Shown one piece after another: positions 36,433 to 47,515 of a stretch of DNA of 64,000 bases. Source of the stretch: Ciona savignyi (lineage: Eukaryota > Chordata > Ascidiacea > Phlebobranchia > Cionidae); contig CH003098.1 of NCBI GenBank assembly GCA_000149265.1, forward strand, positions 1,181,144 through 1,245,143, given 5' to 3'. The stretch's first letter is position 1; the number at the start of each line of letters is the position of its first letter. Below the pieces are notes generated by a model. It was not told the DNA's origin, made no database searches, and saw only the letters and a program-made list of their open reading frames with translations. The translations under genes and the position numbers were made by a program.

Positions 36433-38387
36433 CGCGGTTATGCTTCCCTTCGAAAGGTCAATCTGGCAGATCACAATGATATTACACACTTAGAAACCGC
36501 TGAACTCGCAAACAACATTTTGAGAACACGGAAATTTACAAAGTTTACAAAAATACCGAGTGAGAAACTTACACGGTTATTAGTGGTCGATGACTTATGG
36601 GCTTTAGTAACGTACAACCAATCTAATTGATCTCGTAGCGCGGCCGGATCTGACGAGTAGTACCCCTTAGTCATGGTGTTTGAGTGTTAAGTCATGGTGT
36701 TTATGTGCTTTCTGAGCAACGTTGGTGGTGATGCCCCAATGTTGGTATGGTTAAGCGCAGCATGTGCTAATCTTTCCGGGTTTTGTTTAGCCGTGCAGTT
36801 TTGTAATATAGGAGCAGAGCTTTGTAAAAAAAAGTGTTAATTGTACATTTCCTAGTAATTTTTTGTTGGGAAAAGTTTCGAGTTTACGAAGGGGTACCAG
36901 CTTAAAACTGTTAAGCAAAATTTTGAAGGTATTTATGTTTACGTTAAGCCCATTTCTAAACAAAGCCGCAATACGTAACTTAAACAAATGATTTTGGAAT
37001 GAAAATGAACGATTTTGTGAAGCTGGTCCAAGGTTACTGCGGTGCAGAAATCGAACTTTTTTGAACTTCGAGCTTATTTTGTATCGATATTTTTGGTCGC
37101 ACCGCTATAACAAGGATAAGTACTTTCCCACGGCGATAAGGATACAGGTCGCACCGACCGATACGCTTTGAAAATTAACTTTCGGGCCACAGGTTATAAA
37201 CATTACCCCGACTTTAATATCACCGTAGTTTGTAAACACGACCGGATTATGACAGTTTGCGAGATGAATCTATTTAGTATTCTACGCTTAATCGCAGGTG
37301 TTGACATTTGATGCCACTCCTGGCGTTTTACACCGAGCAAGAACTGCCCTTGTGCTTCCACAAATATGACATAATATGTAGATTATTTCCCACGCAAAAG
37401 TTAATATTTGACCTCTTTAGGGTCGTTCTTTTATGGCCTAAATTTCTTGCCCCAGCTTTACATGCTAATGTATTGTACTCGTGGTGATTAAGGTATGGTA
37501 TACGCATTGGGCTCTATAGCCGAAACGCTGAGGGAAAGGCATCCGCTAGAGTCGCAGTGGTGTTAGAAATTGGAGAAAAAGTAATCAAATTTTGGGCTAA
37601 TTTTGAACACATATTGGAAACGTCACAAAAAAGAGCTTTTAAAGTACAAATTTGAATTTGGAGACATCGCTTTAGGCACTCTGCAACACGACAGTTCCAA
37701 AATGCAATGTCTCTCGTTTCCAGCACACTGCAATAACCCTGTTTAACACGACCTTGTACATATAGTGTTTTTTCACGCCAAATATTTTTTAAATTCTCTG
37801 CGTTTTTCACCCGTCAATAAGCATGAAACCGTAACATATGCTAGGCGCTAGAAGTACCCGACTATGGCCCGCGGATTGGTAAAGTTTTTTTGTGGCGTAA
37901 GATTGTTTTCACAATCAAGAATAAACAATAAACATCGCACTAGGGTTTAAAAAGTTATTGCGGGGTTGACATCACCTTCACAATAGGTCCTTTTAAATCT
38001 CTGTAAGTCTGTAAGATGATGGGGATTTATGAGGTAAACGTATAGCTTATAGTCAATTTTATATCTCTGACGATAAACTTAGTAATTAATGCTACAGAAT
38101 TGAGGTATAATAGGATTGAATCTTTACTGATCAATCTTTCCGCTATAAATAAAATAAAGTAAACAGTTTGCAAGCCTCATTAAGTAACGAAGGATGTAGT
38201 AATCCATTACAAACTAAAAGGATCACAACGGCTTATATAATCATTTATGTTTTAACGGCGGATAAGAGAACGTAAGTCAATTGTTTAGTTTTATATAACT
38301 GCTTGCCAAGCTGGATAAAAAAACCATTAGGCTAAGGGTTGCTGGGTCGTTAATCGCCCCCGGCCCTGTTTTCGCCCAATTATATTT

Positions 38388-38936
38388 TGATCGGGCTGAG
38401 GTTCGAACCAATGATGGGCTCGTCCCTTAGACCAGGAGTCGGCAAGCTTTTGCACATGAAGAGCCATTTTAACCTATATGCCACACAAAAAAATCACTGG
38501 GAGTCGCAAAACTATAATAGTAATTTCGCAATAAAAGGGAAACAACACTGTGTGAGATAAAGAGGCGAGTGTTCTGTTTGTTTCACTTATGTACTATTAA
38601 ACTCATTAAGCGCCCGCTACTCATATAGCAAGAAAAATAATAAGAGTCGGAAGACGCACCACAAGAAAGTAAAGAGCCGCAGGTTGCCGCCCCCTGCCTT
38701 GAACCTTTTTGATTATTTATTCTTTAGCGGCAAGCTTCGACACTTAAAGGGCTCGTCATGACCAAGATCGTTTTTGTATAGAATTGTATCGGTAGCGTTA
38801 ATCATTCGGCCACTATTTTTTTTACTCGGCTATGATTTGAATCCATAATTGGCTAGTCACCACGACCGTTTTATATTGAAATAGGTATATGTTTCGGTCG
38901 CGTTAACCATTTAGCCAGACGAACCATTGACAATTC
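38388..38936 (-). repeat. Cluster of three tRNA-like elements, the first cut by a MITE
   Basis: The elements are at about 38388-38432 (B-box half only, TTGGTTCGAACCTCAGCC), 38726-38826 (GGCCGAATGATTAACGC) and 38845-38936 (GGCTAAATGGTTAACGCGAC with GGATTCAAATCATAGCC). All read on the minus strand. The hAT-type MITE at 38433-38696 separates the first two. Confidence 0.5.
38433..38696. mobile_element. hAT-type MITE, 264 bp, next to a tRNA-like element
   Basis: The ends are CAGGAGTCGGCAA and TTGCCGCCCCCTG, imperfect inverted repeats. The 8-base flanks CCTTAGAC and CCTTGAAC match in six positions. The left flank is the truncated tRNA-like element at 38388-38432, so the MITE inserted beside or into it. 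Confidence 0.6.
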
Positions 38937-41143
38937 GGTTTACTCATACGTGACGCGTAGCATGAGCCGAGAGGTTGTTGATTCGAAACCATCCAGTGGT
39001 TTGGTCTTTTTGTTTTTTGGGTTTTTTTTTTGCAAGGCACGTGGCGGAATGTTGCCTGAACTTATAGTGGTTTATTGGGTAAACAAAAACTGAAGCAATA
39101 CATCTTCGTCGTATTTCATACGGGAGGCACGAGGTAATACTTTTGGCGATTATATAACACGATGTACGTTATATAATTGTCCCTTTAGTTTTCCTGGGAA
39201 ATATAAACGAACAAACTTTGTCAACCATTAACAACAATCCGCAGAATTACGAATTGTAAAATAAAAATATGGTTAAACTAGTAGGCTCTGCCGAACGAAC
39301 GAAGGTGATTACATTTATGTCAATTTTGCATGGATATTTAAAAGTGTTCACAGTTGGTGGAACTAATGTACATGAGTCTCCGACAATAATGCTTTCTGTG
39401 TTGTTAAAAGAATAATTTTCGTCGAAAGAGTAAATTTTCGTGACCTTTACTCCACTAATGTAAGTGGCTATGTGGACATATTTTAACCCGACATAACAAA
39501 GTAAATATGTATGAAGTGAAAATATTGGCAACGTTTCAGAATTACAGCAAACGAGCGACAATGGTTACGTTTAAAAAAACTTTTTACCAGGATAGCCAAA
39601 CGCCTCAAGAAATTGAAGAACACCTCTCAGATAATGCGGCTATGTAGGCTGAACGAGGTGCCGACCACACACGAACAGACTACGCTATGCTGTGCCAGCA
39701 TAGGTTATAGGCCGACGTTAACCAACAAACATATTTCCTGAAGAATTGGACTTTGGTCATTAAAACTAGCTCTTTAATTGATCATGAAGGAGCGAGCCTT
39801 TTAAGGTCAAAATCCCATATTTGTAATTTATTCTTTAGTATACTGCATGGATTTACGTAAACAAAAAAACACGATTTAAGTAAAATACGAATTGGTCCAA
39901 AACGCATTCTAATTAAAAGAGAATATGACAAAACTTTATTTTAACAAAAAATAATATACAAAAATACTAAAACTTTCGGAATAATAGTAATGCAAAGCAT
40001 TTAGTTCATTTTGAAGTTCTTGGTGACTCTTTGGAGACATCTGTCGGTAGGAAGATTGGTAGGCTTTGGGCGGAAATGAAATCGAAACCCACCCAACGCT
40101 AGCGAGTTAAAAAATAAAAACCAATGCATTACAATTAAATAAATCAATTGACAAGAGCGTCGGCCATCTGCTTGCAGCCGAACAAGTGTGACAATTACCC
40201 GTGTGATAAACGCCTTGTGCGTTTTTCTATCACCGAATAAACACGACTATTTCACTATCCAATCCACACTGTCCATATCAGAGTTTCGAAGATTCACAAA
40301 CTCGCTTTGACACTAAAGCAATAACTGCAATGATTAATATATTTCTGCCAGTTGTAGTTTATTTTTTTTTCTTGAATGCTAAGGTTAAAATTTTTAGTAA
40401 AATTTTTGGAATATTTCTTTTTCCACGGTGATCCACACTTTCCTGCAAGACTTTACGATATAAACATAATTTTTTGGTTTAATTTATTTTTTTTATATCG
40501 ACCCATAAATATACCTAAGGTATATATATTTGATTGGATTATAGACGTTTTAACGACTGTCGTTTTGCCGAATTTTTCCGTTTTTTAATTTTTCATCCAA
40601 CGTCCTGCTTCGTGTTTCATCGTGGAACCAAAAAAATCAACTAAACTTATCTTTGCCAAAATTGTTATTTTACCCTACCAGAAAAATGGTCCTTAAAGCA
40701 TATCGTTAATCAAACAAAGGTAGGCCTATAGCTGGACGTTACCGGGAAACCTAATTGTTAATCAAAATTTTGGTTAACGCAAAACGATTACAGCATAGCC
40801 TAAAAAACGTGTGCGGTTTTTTTAACGCTAATAGTGACTTTTTTATTCGTAAAGTTTTCTGCAACTAAAAAATACGATTTCCGAACAGAAGCACAATAAA
40901 CACTGAACAACAAATCATTCATTCTACCACCATTAGGATAAAAATCAAAGCACTGTTTCTAAATATATCAACGTACATACTTAAAATATTAAATGATTAT
41001 TCTGTAAATTAAAATCAAAGGTATTATTAGTGTTGAAATCAAACGTAACCACCATACGTGTTATAAATGCAACGAGCAATTTAGCACTATTGGTTGTTGG
41101 TGAGCATGGTTTTGTCGTTTATATCCTGGAGGGTGGGAAAATC

Positions 41144-41260
41144 CATATTAATAATTTATCGACGGGGAAAACCCATGTTAAATTTATCCACAGTTATTTT
41201 TGAATAAATTATAAGGGAAATCCACATAAAAGGATTTATCCACGGTTATCGTCGGATAAC
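41144..41260. repeat. Second copy of the 114-bp block
   Basis: It matches 42901-43014 with few differences and lies 0.6 kb downstream of the carboxypeptidase A stop codon. Confidence 0.85.
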
Positions 41261-41863
41261 TTGTAAGAGAAATTCACAATATGATTTTTTTTATAGTTAT
41301 CGTAGACTAATTCGCAGGGGAATTTTCATGCAGAACTCAAAACAATTTTTGTAAGATAAATGGTGCTTACAGACCATTGAAAAAACTACAGTGTGCTACA
41401 ATCACCGTATAATACTGTTGCACAAATAAAATTGATCCGTGTTAGCGCAATAATATACAGTGGGTGGGTATTTGTCCGACTTCGCATATAATGTTAAAAT
41501 TTATGAGAATACAAATGAAATAACGAGTACATAATACAGTCAATTCATCAAAAGACATTATAAGGGAAAGATAATATCAAACAGCACAATATTGAAATAA
41601 AGATTATACCAGCGACCATAGTTTCGTTATTTCGATTCTGTATAATAAGTAAATTGAATTTGAAGCACAAATTTAAAAAATATATTTTAAGAACGGCATT
41701 TCAGACTGATAACATAAGTTTACATTCCAAACGTCTCAATATGTAATTATAATTCAAGCTTAATATTAGACCATTTTACAACTACCAATTTATGTCATCT
41801 TGCAAATCTCAAACTTATCACAATTTTGGGGCGATATATTTGTAAATAATTTTTCTTGCAAAT

Positions 41864-44800
41864 CTATTTCTTGATGACGGATCCAGTTTTGATGAATCTT
41901 GTAAACATATCATAAGCTCTCATTGGTTGGAAGGATGGCACCTCATGACCAGCATTCCTTACAGTGGCGTATGTTAAACCGTCGTACACCTCCGTGTAAC
42001 CTCCCACCTGCAATCAATTAGTTGGTTAAATGGGTTTATGGGGAACACGTTTGTCTTGTTGGCTGAATGGTCACGATAAAAGTATTAAATATTTGGGGAT
42101 CGTATTGCGACCAGGTTTGTCTTGTGCATGACATTTTTATGTTTCAATAACCCAGTGGATTAACGGATTAAACAAAAAATAAAACAAAATTTTCAACGGC
42201 TTACAAAAGCTTTAGTAATCTGCCTTTGTTATGTTGTAACTTTGTACTATAATTCCCATCAGTCCCATGTGATCCCAACGTCTCAGGATAACAATATTCT
42301 ATCCATGAGGGTAAAAAGTGCATAACAAATGGTGGCTTGAATGCCAAACAACTGCCTGCAGACCGCCTATGATCTTACAGGTTAAATATCTGAGCAAAGA
42401 AAATGTAGATTTTTTTGTGTTTTTAGTTTGTTTTGGGCGTAAGTGGGTTAATTGCAAATGCTTTTAGGCAATTAGAAGTTGTTTGACTCTATGTACAAAC
42501 ATACCATTAGGTTAAGTTTCAAAAACAATAAAAATCGATATTTTGCAAATACCACAACCAAATAATTATCATTCAACCGTAACTACCCAAACACTGCGCC
42601 ACCAAAGAATATTGACTTTTTCAGTGACTTTTTCCCGTGAAGTCTACATTCTTGAGCTGGTGTGTCATGCTTTTGCTTTTTCGATAATAGTTTAGTTTAT
42701 ACATATTTGTTCCTAAGAATGCAACTTTCAAAAAGGATAATTTTACAAATTAAAAAAGAAAACATAATAAAGGTAATAGGACATTTATTTTAGTATGTTG
42801 CAATTACATCATACGAAAAAAAGGAAATGAAAAAAAATAGACACCTCATTAAACTAAAATAAACATTTACTAATTGTTCTTTGAATTTCTTTATTGTGCA
42901 TATTAATAATTTATCGACGGGGAAAATCTTTGTTAAATTTATCCACAGTTATTTTTAAATAAATTATAAGGGAAATCCACATTAAAGGATTTATCCACGG
43001 TTATCGTCGGATAACATTAAACTAAAATAAACATTTACTAATTGTTCTTTGAATTTCTTTATTGTGCAACAAACATAGCATAGTCTGAACAATTTAGCTT
43101 GGTGTGTTGCCGAAAGGTTGCAGGTTCGAAACTGGTCACCAGCTATTCGGTTGTGTCCTTGGGCAAGGCACTTAACGGACATTTCCTAACCCAATGGAAT
43201 ATTGGGTTCCACCAAATTAAAGGAACGTCTAAATCCTATATCCCATAGGATATTCATGTTTTACCCCATAATGGGAAATTGAAAGGAGCGATACCACAAA
43301 GGCAACCGTCAGATTACCTCACACCATCGGGAAACAGAGCTATTAAAGTGTGTTGTGTATAATTGAGAAGCACTTTGAGAAGTTCAGTTCAAGTACAACA
43401 TATCATTCTACTTGGTTTAAGCGATGTCTGCTAAGTGGCTTTTCAAAAACATAAATGTCTTTATGACAACCAGTTTTATACCAACCACAATGTTTTGGCT
43501 TAAAGGCCACTTTCTAACCCACCAAGCTATTTGGCCGGACATATAGTAAACTCAGTTTTAAACTACCTGTCCATCGGAATCTGTCCAATATCTCCACTTT
43601 GAGGTAATCGGTAAGTTGAGCTCATTAATGCATCTACGGGTTGCTGGTTAAAAAAGTTGTGTTTAATATAGAGTTGAGATAAAATGCGTCGAAATAGAGT
43701 TGATTAAGTTTATAATTATGATTGTAAATATTATTACATTTTAGAAAGTTATGTAAGTCTTGTTTGGTAAAACAGTTTTCTTTATTTGGACTATATTTGT
43801 ATAAACTTCTTAAATAAAAATAAATTCTAATAAAATAATCTCAATCAAAGGTATACATACCTGTGGCTGGTACAACTGAATCTACATCTCCGGAGTAGAC
43901 CAGAACTTTAAGTCCGTGATGAAGAATAGAATTGGTATATATTGGCAGCATACTTTGGGCCACATCTGCTTTCGAATATGCGATATTGATCTCCATATTG
44001 CAGTCTTCCCATGAGGTGGAATCAGCATGAATGGCTTTCTAGAAATTAATACTTAAGAGTTTAAGTTTGCCATTTGTAGAAGAATTAGCCTTGGTTTAGT
44101 GCACCACCTTTCAGCCGAAGGGTTGAAGGTTTGAAACTGGTCGCTAGCTAGTCTCGTAAGTCCTTGGGCAAGGCACTTAGCGGACATTGCCTGCACCTAC
44201 TGAAATGATAGCTTTTACCAACTCATAATCATACATCAATAGCCTACATAATCAGACGATGGCCACGGGGTAATCTGACAATTGACAACAGTCCTTGCGT
44301 TTTTTCCAATATCGGGGATAAACATGAATATCCTATCCTATTGTCCGGGTTCATTCACTCATTAAATTGTAACTTAACAAGAATTTTTTTAACCCCTTGG
44401 CTCTCATGAACCTACAGTTTCAACAAAACTCTAAATCTCAAAAAATCTTTTACTCACCTGCACAAGGGGATCGTTAAGATATTTGCTTGTGTAGCTATCC
44501 TGGCATGGGTAGTACGGGGAGCCCAGCTTGCCTTTGGATTCAATATAACCCTGAATATTGATCAACCTCTGACGAGCGAACGTGGACCCAGGAAGTTGGG
44601 ATGAAGCTAACATTGTCATCAGCGCGATTGCGTCTTTCGAACTTTTTCCTTGCAGACACACATCCACATAGATATCATAAGGGTTGATGGTCCCCATTTC
44701 TGTGGCCGAGTCTTCAGAGTATTTATTGCACTTTGCTTGGTCGAATATCTCCCCACCACCTGAAGGGAAGCTGTAGTTGCAATACATCTTGATGCCTTGG

Positions 44801-46655
44801 TAGGTTTCGTTGGCGATGAGGTTATGGCTGTAGACGTAATCTGTCACTCCACCGTTGTTGATGGTGAGGTATGTCAATGGATTTCCTGAGGAGAATTTAA
44901 CAGATTAGAATGTTGTCTAGAATTACCAAAGTTTTTTGGATGCTGAATAATAATACTCTTATAATTTTTTATGACAATTTGCACCCAGCATATCTTTACG
45001 GAAACTTTTGTTGTTTGGATATAGAATTGAGTTACATCCTTGTGCATAGGAAGTCTTCATCCACTGGTATCATATTGCAAATTGTGCCCACAGTCGAGTT
45101 GGTAGAGTTATTACAGAGTGTCGGTGATTGGTTCATTTGTGTCTTTGTGGGTTGGAAGCCAAGTTGAATTTAAAAGTATAGCAATACAGCTCATGCTCAA
45201 GGCCAAATTGCTGGTGCTATTCATTCGTATTCTTGTTAGTGGGAAGACAAGCTTAATTAGGAGTATCGCATTACACCTTATGTGTATGGTCGAATTACTT
45301 GTGCTTATCATTTATATCTTTGCGGATGGTAAAAGATATAATTAAAAGTATCGTAGGAATTTTTTTCTCTTTTTAGCTGTTGGAACTGTTTATGTAAACA
45401 AATTTAACCCTCACAGAAACCACTCACCAATCATGATTCCTTTCAGGTTGATTTGGTCAGCTGGAAATTGAGAATTGTGTTCCATGATTTTCTGCACAAG
45501 GGTTGGTATATAATGGCCGGCATAGGATTCCCCGGTCATCCAGAAATCATGTGATCTCAAGTGAGGAAAGCTGGAAGTAAATAATAATTGATTGAATGTT
45601 GTATGGTCACAGTAGAGGTAGATATGATTTTCAGTATAGACAAACAGTTATATTTGCTTGGAGCATTGTAAAGAGGCTTGTGTTGGTGCATAGTAATACA
45701 TCTCATGCCCACTATATAGTTTCTAGGGTTATTACAATCTGTATAAAATATGTTGTTACATGGTTGTTGGTCATCCAATTTAGATTCCACTAATATGTGA
45801 AACTTACATTACCTCAATGGATATGACAACTACATTTTACTATGGTTAGACACGATTAACCTATTCAGTATTTTGTAAAAATTAGTTCAATGCTTTTAAG
45901 TTAAAGTCGTGGTTGGAAAGGGATATATATATTTATCCCCATAACTGGGAAAACACAAGGGCTGTTAACAAACAGGCAATCGTCAGATTACCTAGACCCC
46001 ACCATTGGGTTACCAGAGCTATTGCAGCTTCAATTCAGTGAAACCTATTAATGCACTGGGTTCACGTAATGTCTGTTAAGTGCATTGCCCAAGGACACAA
46101 CTGGTTAGCGACCAGTTTCAAAACTGCAACCGCTCGGTTAAAAGTTGTCACACTAATTGACCTAACCTAATCGGACGAACTTGCAAGAACTTACGCTTGA
46201 AGGAACTTAAGAAGAAAGTTTAAGGAGTCAGTGGCTGTTGTATTATCATCCGTCCTGTAATCTTTTGGGTCGGTTGACTTTGAAAATCCCACTCCAGCTG
46301 GAGACTCTAGGAACAACAAGTTTGCGATTCGATTCCAACTGTATTCGTTCCTTCCAAGCGTGATGTTGGGACGAACGTAGAACGGTCCTAACTCCTCAAA
46401 AAGTCCACCGAAAGATGAGCAACCTGGTCCTCCATTCAACCACAGAACAAGTGGGTCGGTGGTGGGATCCGATTGGGACTCCATGTACCAGTAAAACAAG
46501 CGCTTCTCACTTGTGTCACCCACTGTTATGTAATCGGAATATTGCTTGAACCCCACTTCACTATCCAAGCCTGGCAGACTTGTGATAAGCTTGCTCTCAC
46601 ATTGGGAGCATAATACAAGGAAAGCAGCAACCTGGAGTATTCTAATTACCCACAT
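41864..46655 (-). CDS. Serine carboxypeptidase (S10, cathepsin A/SCPEP-like), copy A
   Basis: This enzyme should remove C-terminal residues from peptides in lysosomes or outside the cell. Six exons are 46195-46655, 45428-45570, 44458-44885, 43861-44038, 43567-43643 and 41864-42007, all in matching phase, giving 476 residues, which is normal for the family. A signal peptide ([17 protein letters not shown]) precedes [17 protein letters not shown]. The oxyanion-hole motif LNGGPGCSS, nucleophile Ser169 in TGESYAG, the Asp box SGDVDSVVP near residue 395, and His450 in [11 protein letters not shown] are all present. The middle exon carries several Cys residues and N-glycosylation sequons such as NYS and NET. 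It is the last member of a three-gene same-strand array, and its first and last exons are almost identical to those of copies B and C. The 1.6-kb last intron holds SINE fragments and a duplicated 114-bp block. Confidence 0.94.
42847..43068. repeat. 54-bp direct repeats flanking a 114-bp block
   Basis: The 54 bases at 42847-42900 recur at 43015-43068. The block between them (42901-43014) is a near copy of 41146-41260, which lacks the flanking repeat. The shared block contains TTATCCACGGTTATCGTCGG. Confidence 0.85.
43078..43540. repeat. Tail-to-tail inverted pair of SINEs in carboxypeptidase A intron
   Basis: A plus-strand copy with head and body (about 43078-43230, GGTTGCAGGTTCGAAACTGG) abuts a minus-strand copy (about 43232-43540) that starts TAGGATATTCATG. 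They lie in the last intron of carboxypeptidase A. Confidence 0.65.
44088..44342 (+). repeat. tRNA-derived SINE, plus orientation
   Basis: GGTTTAGTGCACCACC, GGTTTGAAACTGGTCGCTAG, TTGGGCAAGGCACTTAGCGG and a TATCCTATCCTA tail are present. It lies in the third intron of carboxypeptidase A (between exons 3 and 4). Confidence 0.7.
45922..46186 (-). repeat. tRNA-derived SINE, minus orientation
   Basis: The tail side ATATTTATCCCCATAACTGG, body CAATCGTCAGATTACC and head side GCGACCAGTTTCAAAACTG are present. It ends just before the donor of carboxypeptidase A exon 1. Confidence 0.7.
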
Positions 46656-47515
46656 ACTTTAACCTAACTCTGCAATGACAGAGGATGATTATAATGTCAC
46701 TGAATGTGTAGGTTGGATGCTATATTGATAATTTATTATTGTGGGAAGAGGTCAGGGCTTAAACATGTTACCACAATTATCGTCAGAATATTAAGTAATC
46801 ATAGATGTGATTTCTGTGAACTAATAACCTTATACACTGTGTTTGGATATTTATAACCAATTTTTTACGATTGTACCATTAACAATTATTAGTGCAAAAC
46901 GAAAAAATAAAAATTAAGTTGAAATACATAAAACTTTAAAAAGTCATGAAAGGGGCAGTGCATATGTTTAGTAAATTCCGTATTCCCTCATTTCAAATAA
47001 CTAATAAAAACTGCAGATATTGTGAATAAAAAATGAATTTTATAATAATGAAGAATATAAAAAATGGAAAATAACTTAAATAATATTGTCGCAAAGAAAG
47101 TAGTACGGCCGTCTAAAAGAAAACAACACACGCAGCAAATAATAAATACTGAAATAAACCAAAAATGTTAATTTTAATACTGGTATACCATATTGGTTGA
47201 TAAGATTAGAGCATATTAAAGTCAGACAATTGTATTAAACTATCATTTGAAGCCCTGTGGGTCAGATCAGTCAGGTTATATACAACGGTCACTAACTTGT
47301 TAATCATCAAAATATTGTATGGTTATTGTTGAACAGATAAAAAAGTGTGGTATATTTTAACAAAGTCTTTAACAAGGAAAGCCCTTCACCATTATACTGT
47401 TTAAGGTAAGGATTTACCAATATACTGTTATAAGGGTCACTTGGTATATCTATTGAACCAAAGTAGACGAATAAGAGCTTAAATGTCCACAAAATTCATG
47501 TTTGGATAACAAAAA
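46656..47515. other. Spacer between carboxypeptidases B and A
   Basis: About 0.86 kb of AT-rich sequence holding the copy A promoter and copy B 3' end. The bases just upstream of the ATG (CAGAGTTAGGTTAAAGT) are shared with copies B and C. Confidence 0.6.

Larger units (their letters stand above)
32294..41143. other. Gene-poor intergenic region
   Basis: This segment follows the CWH43-like stop codon. No exon chain or known protein motif was seen. It contains a MITE, SINEs, the tRNA-like cluster and its nested MITE. Open frames of 60-104 codons at 35640-35900 and 39247-39561 match nothing I recognise and look like chance. Confidence 0.6.

Noticed and set aside
39247-39561. 104-codon minus-strand open frame
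   Set aside because: Long for this AT-rich sequence, but no domain, signal or exon context was found.
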